Below, piece after piece: positions 44,487 to 55,843 of a stretch of DNA of 64,000 nt. The notes below the pieces were generated by a model. It saw nothing but the letters and a program-made list of their open reading frames with translations. It was not told the origin of the DNA and searched no databases. Position 1 is the first letter of the stretch. Each line of letters starts with the position of its first letter. Location of the stretch: assembly GCF_017654505.1 (NCBI RefSeq), contig NC_054538.1, forward strand, positions 22,669,783-22,733,782, in the 5' to 3' direction. Both the position numbers and the translations under genes were made by a program. The DNA comes from Polyodon spathula. Taxonomy: Eukaryota; Chordata; Actinopteri; Acipenseriformes; Polyodontidae.

Positions 44487-44928
44487 CTGAAGCAAAAACA
44501 CACTGGAAATGTGAAAAAACGGCAAGTTATCAAAAGTGCCCAGCCATTTAAAGTGGAGATATCACAAACACAAGCCAAATTTCAAGAAACCATTGGGGCA
44601 ACCTTGGCCAGCACCAAGCAAATAGGCACAACTGTAAAAGTGGTGGTTGTCAAGGTTGCCCCAATTGTTTATACTAACTTGGCTTGTGTTTTTCAGGCGC
44701 AATAAAAGTGGATCGAACTTGTATCAAAAACAAAAGCTAAGTTAGAAGAAACAATTGGGACAACCTTGCCCAGCACAAAGCAAATCGGCTCTAAAACCAA
44801 TGGGGGCCAAGGTTGCCCCAATGGTTTCTTGAAATTTGGCTTGTGTTTGTGATATCTCCACTTTAAATGGCTGGGCACTTTTGATAACTTGCTGTTTTTT
44901 CACATTTCCAACGTGTTTTTTGTTTCAG
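44487..44928. mobile_element. Foldback element: 122-bp arms with a second inner hairpin
   Basis: 44487-44608 and 44807-44928 are near-perfect reverse complements (about 122 bp each, ends CTGAARCAAAAA). The loop holds two more inverted copies of the same 50-bp core (44646-44697 inverted, 44725-44776 direct), giving four alternating copies. Flanks ATATTAC (44480-44486) and ATATCAC (44929-44935) resemble a 7-bp target duplication with one mismatch. ORFs through it are by-products of the repeat. Confidence 0.85.
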
Positions 44929-45029
44929 ATATCACTTTTTTTCATTTAATGGATAATAACACACACACAATTACGGGGATAGCAAAATTGTTCTACCTAT
45001 ATTGCCGCTTTGGATAGGGTAACTAATAG

Positions 45030-45437
45030 CCTAGGCTCCCGAGTGGCGCCCTAAGCCTGGATGTCACTGATTTGAGGCTAGGATATTCCATTGCCGACCG
45101 TGGACGGGAGCTCCGAGGGGGCAGCGCATAATTGGCTGAGCGCCGCCTGGGGGGAGGGGGGGGCTTAATGCTCACCACGCACCAGCGACCCCTGTAAAGC
45201 CTAGTTGCCAGTAAGTTGCTCAGAGATGTGTTGTCCTCCGATGCTGTAACTCTGGGCTGGCTGCATGGCGTGAGAGTGAAAAGAATTGGTCGGCTGATGG
45301 CACACTCTTCAGAGGACAGCATGTGTTCATCTTTGCCACTCCCAAGTCAGCGCACCCCCTAAATACAATTGGGCATTTCAAATTGGGAGAAAAACAAGGT
45401 GAACGTTAATTGGCTACTACTAAATTAAAAAAATAGT
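45030..45437 (+). mobile_element. SINE, same family as 36539-36975
   Basis: The body has GCCGACCGTGGACGGGAGCT, GGGGGCAGCGCATAATTGGC, CACCAGCGACCCCTGT, GTTGTCCTCCGA and a tail with AATTGGGAGAAAAACAAGGT. The tRNA-like head (CTCCCGAGTGGCGCC...) is preserved, but the B box is eroded. Minus-strand ORF 45023-45322 is not a gene. Confidence 0.75.
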
Positions 45438-45471
45438 AGCCTAGTCTGTTGAAAGGGTTAAGATGTGAATC

Positions 45472-45535
45472 TGTGTAGTGTAGCGGTTATGTAGTTGGTT
45501 TGAAAGTATGACTAGTTAGGGTTCAAATCCTACCT
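45472..45535 (+). repeat. tRNA-like SINE head
   Basis: A-box-like TAGTGTAGCGG (45474) and a perfect pol III B box GGTTCAAATCC (45520-45530), about 35 bp apart, give a tRNA-like 5' region. The sequence continues directly into a Tc1-like fragment instead of a SINE body. It is not a functional tRNA gene: there is no acceptor-stem pairing. Confidence 0.5.
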
Positions 45536-45780
45536 TGATTTTCAAGGTGTGGTATCCGAAGCATAATCAACAGAGAAACATAATTTGTAATTGTAAACCC
45601 AGGACTGGTAAGACCGAAAAAAGCTGTCTAACAAGGATGAGCAATACTTGAAGTTAATATCCTTAAGTAATAAAAAGAAGACACGTGCTGAATTGACAAC
45701 AGAACTGGCAGAAGGCACAAGTGTCGTTGTCCATCAAATCAACAACAAGAATACGACATCTGTGCCGTCTGCCAGTTACA
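45536..45780 (+). pseudogene. Tc1-like N-terminal fragment
   Basis: GTGGTATCCGAAGCATAATC, ACAAGGATGAGCAATACTTG and AACTGGCAGAAGGCAC match the 5' transposase region at 59655-59835 of another Tc1-like copy (DNA-binding HTH part). It ends in a 24-bp inverted repeat, 45703-45726 with 45754-45777, 21 of 24 paired. Confidence 0.6.
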
Positions 45781-45799
45781 TTTCACGTAAGAGTTGAGC

Positions 45800-48084
45800 T
45801 TCAAACTAAAAGTGAAATGGTGCTTTTGGCTGATTTACTTTTGCTGTGCCAATACCCTGAAAACGCATAACTATCCTTGCTGTGTAGAGTCTCTGGCAGT
45901 ACTCGCTGATAACTTGGCACGAGGAACTATCGTTCATCTCAATTATTAAATATTTAAACCTTTTTTTTGTCTTTTAGCAACTACATCTTTGAACTATTGA
46001 ACTGGTTTCATTAACTGCAGCCTGTAAAGCAGGGCGAAGAATACTAAATTGATGCTTTCTCTCCTGTTTGTTCATCACTCCATCGCTCACGTGGGGGTCA
46101 TTGTCACACAGGTAAACTAAGGCATATACAAGGTTTGACATTTGTCCTTCAAGTCAAGGTCTGATTTTGACATTTTCATGATAGGAGTAGAACCGATTAG
46201 TATAACATTTTATAGGTACGAACTTAGAATTAATCAGCTAGGTACGAACTTGGTTCCTATTGCGTTTGAAGTAAATCCGTGAATTGCAAGGTCGAAATAG
46301 CCTTTCTGAAAGTACCACTAACCAAGAACCAAAAACATTGTTCTAATAATGACCTGCTAAGGATTCACATATATTGGACTGAAGTTCATTGAGAAAACAT
46401 TATTTGGCAGATGTTGGGGGAGATGTGTCTATTTGTCATATTTTGTAAAATATAATCAGTTTCTGGATATGGTTAATTTCTGCCATCGTGAAGAGCTTTA
46501 GGTTTTCATATAAGTTAATGGCTGCAGATACCAGAATACATGATTCTAGGTTTAATAGTTTTTGTACAACATATTATGAATATCAGTCAGCTCTGCCTTT
46601 ATGTAAAATTATGTGAAAGTAAAAACATATTTTATTATTGATGCACAAGGAAACCTAATGTGTAGTAGGTAAATACATAATAAAACAAAGAAAATATGTA
46701 GTTTTAAAGTTAGTACTTAGCATAACATGTTATGCAACACTAAGGGCACATTTCTTGGTCATGATAAAATCTCTCTTGAAATATGATGTCTGTCTACATT
46801 TTGTTTGTACATTCAATAATAGTAGATAACTTGTTGTGAATAAAAAATATAGAGTAAATGAAAAATGGGCAAAATCATTTTTTCTTGATCTCTCCTTTCC
46901 TCTGCTCCCTCTCCTGCTTCTGCTCATTCTGATTTGTTGATCTTCATCCATGGTGCAAGAAGAAGAAGAATATCCCTCTCACTTACAGCAGGTTTATGCA
47001 GTTGGAGATATGGTGCTGTTTTAATTAAACCAAGTTTGTGTAGAGTGCACTTGCTGATATAAAAATTGAACAGCATTATTTTCAACATTTTTGTGGCACG
47101 CATTTTCTAGATTACAAAATCTAGAATAATCAGACCTTAGACACAGAATGGGTTGAAGACTAAAAGTCCTGCATGAAATTAAACTGGTCATGTCAAAACA
47201 ATTATCGCTCTGTGACAGGATAGAGGTTGAATTATGCATTTTAAACTGTTTTATAATGGTAGTGATTAATACGATTATAGTCATGTATATTTTCTATTAA
47301 GCAAATAACGAGTAGAGGGCTTGTAATTTGTGTTATTAAAAAAAAAGAGTAACTTAGAAGAAGAATATTCAAAACTGAATTTTGCTTGTGCTGTAGGTCA
47401 GTTGAGATTAAAATAGCCAAGGTTTAAAATGCACCCGTCAAAATCAATTTGTGGCTAACTGTGGTACAATTATAAATGTGTCTGCACATCATTTAGAGTG
47501 TTATCAAATAAAAACCTTCCAATTAAGTTGTTTACCTTCTATTCAAGCATTAATAATAAATCATCCTTCACTAAATGTGTAAATGACACAGAGATTGAGG
47601 CTGTACGTATATTTTTCATACATTTTAGAAAAATGCCCACGTAACAAAATTGCTTGGATATAAATAAATCCATAGACATTTCACATACTGGATCCACCTA
47701 CAACATTTCATGAGGTTGTTTATATGGTGGTGTTATTCCCTCCCGCTGCATCCTGCCGCTGCTTTGATTACATTTTGTGTGTGTAACCCGCTGCCTGTTA
47801 TTTTTTGTCTGAGATGTGTCACCTCTGGTACACTGATCTGCATAAGGGACGGGGCTGAATGTATAAGAAGGCACTGCAACACAAAATGTGTGTGTTGTTC
47901 CTGAATAAATGAAGGTGGTGAAGCTGACAGAGCAATGGTCTCTAAGTGGGTGCTGAGATAGCGTCCAAAATAAAAAGAATCCTTGGAATTGAAAAGAGCA
48001 TGTCTTCTCCATTTCCTGCCTCTGTCTGAAACATTACAATACTTCAAACCCACCCCAACTACTGAGTGGCAGCAGGCCCAGCTC
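45800..48084. other. Non-coding stretch
   Basis: AT-rich. 47705-48055 is GC-richer, with ORFs on both strands but no recognisable motif. Confidence 0.45.
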
Positions 48085-49700
48085 CAGCTCCTTTAGGATG
48101 AGGGGGCCAATAGACCTCTTAGAGGGGCCACCATTTAGACACATACATTTAAACATAGTATTTTTTTGTTGCAGTAATAATATAGGCTTATAGGCAATTC
48201 CTTATGCATCAAATGAACTGCATCTGCATATCCATGCAAAAGTTTACAGACAGCAGCACAGTCTGCATCTTGAGTTTTTTAAGCAACATAGGTTTAGCTA
48301 CAACATTTTCATTGGCCGTGTCATTTTTGTCAACAACATCTATCATCTGAAGAGGCTCTAGCATGGTAGCATCAAGAAATGTAATAGATTGGGGTATAAG
48401 GTGAGCCAAAGACTTCATTAAATCCAGGTTCTTTTGAGAAAATCAGTGTTCCATCTCTGACCCTGCTCTGTCTAGAATGTTAACACAGGTTTCTAATGTC
48501 AGACTGCGGTCAGATTTAGCAGTACTTGCAAAGTCTGAATGTCCTAGTGTTGAAAACACAACAGAATCAGCTAGCTGCTTACTCATGGTTCTCTGTCTCT
48601 TTGTAGTATACACATCTACCACTACACTACAGTGCTGATTCCAAAAATCTTCATCAACAGAGATTTTTTTAATGCCTCTTCTGATGCATTTATCACCTCA
48701 ACAACAGAGCACAGATCAACAGACTGTGACTGAAGAACAGCATTGGCTGGCTTTAAAATACCAAGAATATGGACTATAAACTTTCCAAGAACAAAGAAGC
48801 GCTGTCTCTACAGCTGAGGCAATATTATCTTTTGACACTTCTGGCAGTATATCAAGAATAAGATCCTGATTATATTATTGAACATTTGGTCACTTCAAAA
48901 TGGCTTGTGCAGTGAATTTCTAGCAATCTCTTTAGTGAACGGCTATTGTACTTTTGAGTATGTAGTGCCGATGAAAAAATGCATACAGAGAACTACAAAG
49001 ATCAAAAAATCTCTTTGCACATGGTTCACTTTGAATTGCATGCACTACTACTAAGTGCAGCTGATGGTTTTAACAATGTATGTACAGTATGTGCCTTCCT
49101 AGTTTTCTTTGCAGCAAAACCTGCACACCGCCATTAACCCCACTCATCACTTATGCACCATCGTAGCACTGGCTGATGGTGTCAGCATTAAAACCTACTT
49201 CAGAGAGGTGTTGAAGTATTTGAGTTGTAATGTATTTTGCATCCAACTGATGCAATTCAAGCAAGCCAATCCGATCCTTCTCAGGTATTGAATCAGTAAC
49301 AAATCTTACCACGGTGGGCAGATTTTCTACATTGCACTTATCTCATATCCCATCACTTTTGAAACAGTACCCAGTAGAATCAGAATGCATATATTTCTCT
49401 ACTTTGATTAAGAACCATTTTAATTAATGTCTCATCACTTATTTTGTATATTTTTTGATGTATACTTTGTCTTTACTATCTCTGCTAATTAGGGATCTTT
49501 CTGTATTGTATTCAAATAGCTTTATGAAAAGCCCAATTGTAAAATGGTCCACATCGACTACAAGAAAACATACTGTCTCTCCAATACCAATACTATATGC
49601 AAGTTTTCCATGCTTCGCTCCATTTCTTATGGCAAAATGAAATCCTAATTCACACAGAACGACAATCTTGAAGCAGAAACACACAAATGACACACAATGA
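48085..49700 (-). pseudogene. hAT transposase relic, ZMYM1/DUF4371 type
   Basis: Minus-strand pieces in order: LGFHFAIRNGAKHGKLAYSI (about 49640), VVRFVTDSIPEKDRIGLLEL and TTQILQHLSEVGFNADTIS (49300-49190), QCYDGA, VMSGVNGGVQVLLQRKLGRH (49150-49090), HQLHLVVVHAIQSEPCAKRF (49060), and C-terminal SITFLDATMLEPL (48380). The Q-x-Y-D-x-A...G-x-x-G-V-Q...H-x-L-x-L-V-V series is that of hAT-like proteins related to ZMYM1 and KIAA1586. Many stops and frameshifts; BED finger and ends not recognised. Confidence 0.65.
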
Positions 49701-50518
49701 CAGGCTTGTTGTTAATTTAAACACTTCCGCCTCTGTGGGTCTAATATTATGCCATGGTTTCATTTTGTAATCTGGTTATTTTTTTAAAGTTGATATCTGT
49801 TTTTGGTTGAAATTAAAAGTGCATTTTATATTAGCTAAAAATCGATTTTTGTATTTCTTCCAAAAGTTTTGCATCTCTCTCTATATAATTGAATAATTTA
49901 GCTTCATAGAGTTTTTAATGAAGCCTGCTGAATAATGCTACGTTAACATATTAAATTACATAACGCTTTATAGTTTTCAATACTTAACGAAAAACTAACA
50001 ATTTAAAAATGAGACATTTCAAAATCCAACATGAAATACTGCACTGCTATTATGGCTTCCGATAGCCTTTTGCGATATCGTTCTATAGTTTCTTTGATTA
50101 CATGATTTTGAATAAAACATCTAAATTATGTTAATCTAGTTTTTATTTGTTTTTCAATTATGTCTCAATCCCCCCCAAAAAAAGTTGTGATGCAAAACCT
50201 TTGTCCATAGCTGCACCTGCGTGGCTCTGCCATGTTTTACTGTGTGGAACTGTTCCTCGAGCAGACCCAGCTTTTTGACCAAACAAGAACACGTTCTTCA
50301 CCGGGAAGGTGGAATGGTTTCAGAAAATCAGATTGTCCTGTTCAGTCTCATGATCAAAATTATGCCTTTAGTATCACATCGCCCAGCAAAGCAATCACAT
50401 GACCTTAACACTGCGCCCTGCCTCCAGATAAACAATTTGTCAGCTGTGATTTGCAGATTTGTGTTTTGATTGACAGTCTGCCAATACTACTACCTTTTTA
50501 TGGTTTATTTTTCAAATC

Positions 50519-50520
<2 letters not shown>
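49700..50520. other. Non-coding stretch
   Basis: Nothing recognised. 50221-50469 is open on the + strand but without motifs. Confidence 0.45.

Positions 50521-50590
<70 letters not shown>
50521..50590. repeat. (AT)n microsatellite, 35 units
   Basis: Perfect dinucleotide tract. Confidence 0.97.
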
Positions 50591-50593
<3 letters not shown>

Positions 50594-50689
50594 AGTATGT
50601 CTAGTCATTAAAGTTGGGTCCGAAAAATAAAATAAATTGACTCTGGACTGGGATTCCCCCAAAGGATTGGCCCGGTTGCTGTTGCATCC

Positions 50690-51160
50690 CTGGTTCTCCT
50701 AACTGGGTCATAATCCTGCTTAGTGTGAAACCTTGTACCTGGGTCTTACCCAGGTCGACCTGGGTCCCAGCTACATAACTCAGGATGTGAGTCTACACTC
50801 TTTGACCTGGGTTGAGCGAGACAAAATGCTTGACAAACAATAACAAACAGCCATGCCTGCATGAAGGTTTCACTTCCGCAGGAACATTTCTGTTTATTCT
50901 GGTTAGCCATATTGTTGGAGCCAGATTTCAGCAGGGATGTAGAAACATTTGCTTTAATCAACATTTGGGCTGATGGTTCAATCCAGAGAAGCTTGGATGG
51001 AAGCGTCCATAATAAGCTGCTTCCGGGGCACTGATACGCACATTGTTCACTTGCATCTGTCACCCAGGTCAACCCTGCTTTACCAAAAGCAGTGTGAAAT
51101 TGCATACTTGACCCACATGACACTGGGTCCTGACCTAGTCAGGTTCTGAAAAGGGCTTAA
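50690..51160. mobile_element. Non-autonomous DNA transposon, CCTGGGTC family
   Basis: The left part has TAGTGTGAAACC and repeated CCTGGGTC/CCCAGGTCGACCTGGGT; the right part has CACCCAGGTC, GTGTGAAATTGC and ACTGGGTCCTGACC. These are inverted with respect to each other and match the fragment at 5497-5590. The minus-strand ORF 50746-51123 has no recognisable domain. Confidence 0.5.
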
Positions 51161-51696
51161 ATTAAACATTTTTGCTATTATTGTTTTTTTTATTCAGCCT
51201 TGATGGGTGTTGTTTCTTCATTAAAAAAAAAAAAAAAACATCTTACAATAATCTGCAGCTACTTTGATTACTTTATTGGCTTTTGGTTTATTTCTGAATC
51301 TATCACTGCACAATATGTTAGGTTTCCCTTTTACTGCTATTTTTGCAGACTTTACTTTTTTGTCTGGAGAGCATCGTATGATTGTCTCTCAGAATAATTG
51401 TCATCCTGAAAAAAGTTAAAGATCATGAATGCTTCATGTTTACAGAAAGATATTTTGAAAGAAGGAGGCTTCACCAGTAATTTTCATTTAAAGTTAAATA
51501 GATTTGACAAAATAATGATCTCTAACCATTTGTGGCCAGGACCTAGTTTATAACTTAAAAGACTTAGAAGATCTTTGATTTTAGGAATACTTTTTGTTTT
51601 TATAAAGCTCTGTTTTGAATTGCAGGCTCTGACAATAGCTGTCGGTATACTTAAAGTAGCACAAAATGAGATCTGTGCTGACTGCAAGAGTATATA

Positions 51697-52001
51697 GCTG
51701 CAGAACAAAGGCTCAGCGTAGCTCCCACAGGGTAGCTCACACAGGGTAGTGCTGCGTGCGCAACTCATAATTTATACAGTGCTTCATTCACCCTCAGCAC
51801 CACTAACATGTGACCATAATACTCCACGAACCTTAGGTTTAGGGTTACAAAATAAACTTTGTTTTAGTACCTACTTTTTCACCCTTATCAAGTTCTCGGG
51901 TTGTAGTATATAATGATGACGTCTATTACGAGTTGTGCACACAGCACTACCCTGTGTGAGTTACTCTGTGAGTTACGCTGTGGGAGCCTTCGTTCTGCAG
52001 C
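51697..52001. mobile_element. MITE with about 75-bp TIRs
   Basis: GCTGCAGAACAAAGGCTC...CTCACACAGGGTAGTGCTG at 51697-51771 is repeated inverted at 51925-52001, with a few substitutions and a small shuffle of the CTCACACAG motif. The short interior (about 155 bp) is non-coding. The flanks TATA/AATA leave the target duplication uncertain. Confidence 0.75.
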
Positions 52002-52600
52002 AATACCCCTCTTGCTGATTTGAACTTTATGAGCATTATGTAACGCAGTGGAGGAGGAAAAATCAAGCAGTATGGATGCATGTCAGCCAGAGATGAAGAG
52101 ACTAATGCTCATGAGAAGTTAGCCATGTTTGATTAGATTTTCAGATATGTCAGATGCAACAAAATTAAGTCAAGATTTAAAATAATTAAAACAAAACATA
52201 ATTTTGCTCGCAGTGCACAGATGAATACAGGTGTGCCCCTGTTCATTAGCAATACATTCACTGTGTACATGTTTGCTTTTTGTGTTTCTGCAGAATCTGT
52301 TTTGTTTCCATGACTACAAGAAATCAAGTGATCTCATATTTGCCCTATGCTTGGTGTAATGAATAGAACATGTTGAAGTAAACTACTGAAAATAAAAATG
52401 AAAATGAATGTTTGATTTGGCAAGACGAGTTTTGAATTCACCAATGTACCATATGTAATGTATTTCCCCAAGAACATATACAGTATATTCCAACACCCTT
52501 TCCCTCATCACTACCCCATAATATATCTTCACATGCAGGTTATTCTAGTTAAAAGGAGATGACTGATTGGCCAGTAGTCATTAACGTATTAATAAGGAAA
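52002..52600. other. Non-coding spacer
   Basis: AT-rich, nothing recognised. Confidence 0.45.
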
Positions 52601-52608
52601 GAAATATC

Positions 52609-52974
52609 TTGGTGAGCAGGTGCCTGAAGCGCTGCAATTCATCCTCATTAACTTACCAGAGTTTAGGGGACTCATTATTCATAGCTCTGCATCGGTGTAG
52701 CAGTCTGGCAGGTCTTTCCGCTTCCAGCGTTGCCACTACTGGATGCAGGTCCAGAGGAAACAGGGTGGCCCGCACCACTGTTAGCATCGCTGTTGCCAAT
52801 GTTGCCACTAGCAGCATTTCTGCTGCCGGAGTGGCCCGCACAGCTGTCAGCACTGTCGCTGCCAGCATTGCCCCTAGCAGCATTTTCTTTGCTGGAATGC
52901 TTCGCCTCACTGTCAGCAGTGAGGACACCCGGCAGAAAAAAGAGGAGGTGAGCAGACCTCCACCACAGCCCTAA
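52609..52974 (+). other. Repeat-built ORF upstream of an LTR-like unit
   Basis: The 121-codon frame is open mainly because it consists of three imperfect 66-bp units (52730-52930) encoding variants of VARTAVSTVAASIAPSS. The minus strand is also open through it. No known domain. By position it could be the 3' internal part of an LTR element ending in the purine-rich tract at 53018-53032. Confidence 0.3.
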
Positions 52975-53029
52975 TCACCAACCCACCCCCAAGGCTCCAC
53001 ACAGGGAAAGATGGACATGAGGGGAGGGA

Positions 53030-53385
53030 GGTTGTGTTTAGGGGGAGGTGGCAGATGGTGGCCATGTGTGCTGCACACAATGGGGAGTGTGGCTGGATCC
53101 AGGAACTGAATAAGTGATTAAATGATTAATTAAGGCTCCAGCCACAGGTGTATAAATAGGGTGCTCACGGGTGTTAGAATGATTCATTTTTGGAGTTAAT
53201 ATTGGTGTTATAGGTATGTAATGTGTATGTTTGTTTTCCGTGTCATTTTGTATTGTGTGTTTTTGTACTGCCTGTTATGTTGGCCTGTGTGCTGTTTTGT
53301 TCGTTAACATATTTTGTTTATGTATTATTAAACGTGTGCTTTAACGCATCACTGTACCTTCTGTGCTTGAGTTTCCCTACTTGGT
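53030..53385 (+). mobile_element. LTR-like sequence, third family
   Basis: Follows purine-rich GAGGGGAGGGAGG. It has a TATA box GTATAAATAGGG (53151), a T/G-rich stretch and a late ATTAAA. Architecture mirrors the other LTRs in the window, but no second copy or target duplication is present to fix its ends. Confidence 0.35.
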
Positions 53386-53788
53386 AAACAACAAAGTGAA
53401 GAACAAACCAGTTAAACTTTCCTTAACATTAAACATTCATGTCTTTAAAATAACTCTTCTGATGTTAACCGTGATGGTCAGTACACCCGTGGCAGCAACA
53501 CAGAGATACTCTATATACTGTTTTGCAGAAGTATTCACCCCCTACCGATAATGTCACATTTTGTAAAATTACAAATAATGTATAACATGCAGCTTTTCAA
53601 ACTAACTTTTTTTTTTTTTTATTCAAAGCTGTGGTGGTTAAACTGAACTGTTATATGAGGAAGAGGTTAAATGTCAGCAAAACTTGCAAAGAAAATGTAC
53701 AAAATGAAATTTACTGGTTGCATAATTATTCAGCCCATTAAGTCAGTACTTGGTAGAAGCAACTTTTGCAGCAATTACTGCTATGAGT

Positions 53789-54324
53789 TATAAGAACATA
53801 AAGTTTACAAATGAGAGGAGGCCATTAGGCCCATCTAGCTTGTTTGGTTGTTAATAGCTTATTGATCCCAGAATGTCATCAAGTAGCATCTTGAAGGATC
53901 AAAGGGTGTCAGCTTCAACAACATTACTGGGGAGTTGGTTCCAGACCCTCACAATTCTCTGTGTAAAAAAGTGCCTCCTATTTTCTGTTCTGAGTGCCCC
54001 TTTGTTTCCATTTGTGACCCCTGATCCTTGTTTCTTTTTTCAGGTCGAAAAAGTCCCTTGGGTCGACATAAATCAGGTTACCGTGTAGTCTTCTTTGTCC
54101 AAGACTGAATAGATTAAATTATTTTAGCCTGTCTGCATATGACATGCCTTTTAAACCCAGAATAATTCTGGTCGCTCTTCTTTGCACTCTGTCTAGAGCA
54201 GCAATATCCTTTTTGTAGTGAGGTGACCAGAACTGAACACAATATTCTTGATGAGGTCTTACTAATGTATTGTACAGTTTTAACATTACTTCCCTTGATT
54301 TAAATTCAACACTTTTCACAATGT
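53789..54324 (-). mobile_element. CR1 3' fragment inside Tc1-like A
   Basis: Starts on the + strand with the octamer tail complement (ATAAGAACATAAAG) and CCATTAGGCCCATC. Minus-strand coding 54319-54119 reads LYNTLVRPHQEYC, FWSP, LDRVQRRATR, GLKGMSYADRL of the CR1 C-terminal domain. It is a 5'-truncated insertion closely related to 61941-62528. Confidence 0.88.
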
Positions 54325-55289
54325 GGATAGGTCTCTACTAGCTTTTCACAGTAGGATGGTGAAATTTTTGCCCATTCTTCACGGAACAATTGCTCTAGTT
54401 CCAATAAGTTTGTTATGGATCGTCGATGGACTGCAATCTTCAAGTCTCGCCATAAATTTTCGATTGGATTCAAGTCAGGACTTTGACTAGGCCACTCAAG
54501 AACATTAATTCTCTTCTTGTTCAACCACTGCAGTGTGGTTTTGGCTTTGTGCTTCGGGTCATTGTCCTGCTGAAATGTGAATTTCCTCCCCAGTTTCAGA
54601 GTCTTGGCTGAGTAAAACAGGTTTTCCTCATGGATTCACCTGTACTTTGCACCATCCATTCTCCCATCTATCTTGACAAGCTTCCCAGTCACTGCTGAAG
54701 ACAAGCATCCCCATAACATGATGCTGCCACCATCATGCTTGACAGTTGATGGTGTTGACTGGGTGATGTGCAGTGTTGGGCTTGCACCAGACATAACGCT
54801 TGGAATTTAGATCGAAAAGTAAAATGTTTGTCTCATCTGACCACAAAACCTTTTTCCACATGTCTGCAGTATCATCTACATGCTTTATCGCAAACTCCAT
54901 ACTTTCTTTAAGATGAGGCTTTTTAAGTAATGGCTTCTTTCTTACCACCTGTCCATACAGGCCAGCTTTGTGTAGGGACTGGATTACTGTTGGTGTGTGA
55001 ACACTGGCTTCCATCTCAGACACAAAACTTTGCAGATCTCTCAAGGTCATTGTTGGCTTCAGAGTGACATCCCAAATGAGTTTCCTGCTTGTTTCCTGCT
55101 CAGATTGGGAAGGTGACCTGATCTGGGTAGTTTCTGGGTGGTATAATGCATCCTCCATATCTTAATAATGGACTTCACTGTGCTGAGAGGGATAATCAAG
55201 GCCTTTGAAATTTTCTTGTACCCTTCTCCTGCTACGTGCCTCTCTACCACTTTATCCCTGACTTGTTTCGATAGCTCCTTGGTCTTCAT
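54325..55289 (-). pseudogene. Tc1-like transposase A
   Basis: From the ATG at 55289 on the minus strand: MKTKELSKQVRDKVVERHVA and GYKKISKALIIPLSTVKSII (paired-like HTH), then after a frameshift EASVHTPTVIQSLHKAGLYG, KKPLLKKPHL, VLWSDETNILLF (first Asp). After another shift come [15 protein letters not shown] (second Asp) and [13 protein letters not shown] (Glu), then [13 protein letters not shown]. All three DDE residues are still recognisable, but at least two frameshifts disable it. The last codons are replaced by CR1 sequence. Confidence 0.85.
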
Positions 55290-55688
55290 GGTTGCTTTGT
55301 TGGATCACTATGTGAGTTGCAGCTTGAAAGTCTTTATATACCTGAGGGAAACTGTCTACAAGTTAAACCACTTTGAGTACACACAGACTGAAACCATTTC
55401 ACTAATTTTGTGACCTTTCAAACAAATAATTTGCACATGAGCTGATTTAGGGCTGCAGTAGCAAATTGAGGTTGAATGCTTGTGCAACTGAGATTAACCT
55501 GTTTTTCTCTGTAAATCGAACTTATTTATATTATATATGCTTTCTTTAGCTTTATCAATGTGGAGTAGTTTGTGTAGATTCTACATGTAAAGTTTAATTT
55601 GAAAGCATCGTGGAGTGCGCTCAGGTGCAATCAAAATGTGAAAACTTTGCAGAGGGGTGAATACTTCTGCAAACCACTGTGTGTGTGT

Positions 55689-55843
55689 TAGGGATGCACT
55701 GAATCCAGGACTGGGTTTCGGATTCAGCCCGAATATTTACTTTTTGAGCAGGGTTCGGATTCGGCCGAATACTTAGAATTCGGTGAACCGAATCCAAATC
55801 CTATATCCGCCCAGGCGCACATCCATTTTAATACATCCCTCTA
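55689..55843. mobile_element. hAT-type MITE
   Basis: Begins TAGGGATGCACTGAATCC and ends ACATCCCTCTA. The interior is rich in GGATTCGG/CCGAATCC palindromes (ATTCGGCCGAAT at 55757). This matches the general pattern of small hAT-derived elements in vertebrates with TAGGGATGCAC ends. Confidence 0.6.

Larger units (their letters stand above)
53516..55679 (-). mobile_element. Tc1-like transposon A, split by a CR1 tail
   Basis: Terminal inverted repeats: left ACTGTTTTGCAGAAGTATTC, right (reverse complement) AGTGGTTTGCAGAAGTATTC, both continuing into ACCCC. The transposase lies on the minus strand (55289 to about 54325). A 536-bp CR1 3' fragment (53789-54324) is inserted at the 3' side of the transposase. 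Flanks are TATA on the left and a (TG) tract on the right. Confidence 0.85.

Noticed and set aside
44511..44878. Two small ORFs with similar peptides (SQTQAKFQETIG-like)
   Set aside because: They arise from the inverted copies of the foldback element, not from a duplicated gene.
45472..45535. tRNA gene
   Set aside because: A and B boxes are present but acceptor and anticodon stems do not pair; a SINE head is more likely.
47698..48053. Overlapping ORFs on both strands, GC-richer
   Set aside because: No domain recognised; may be a transposon or LTR fragment, but no terminal repeat could be found.
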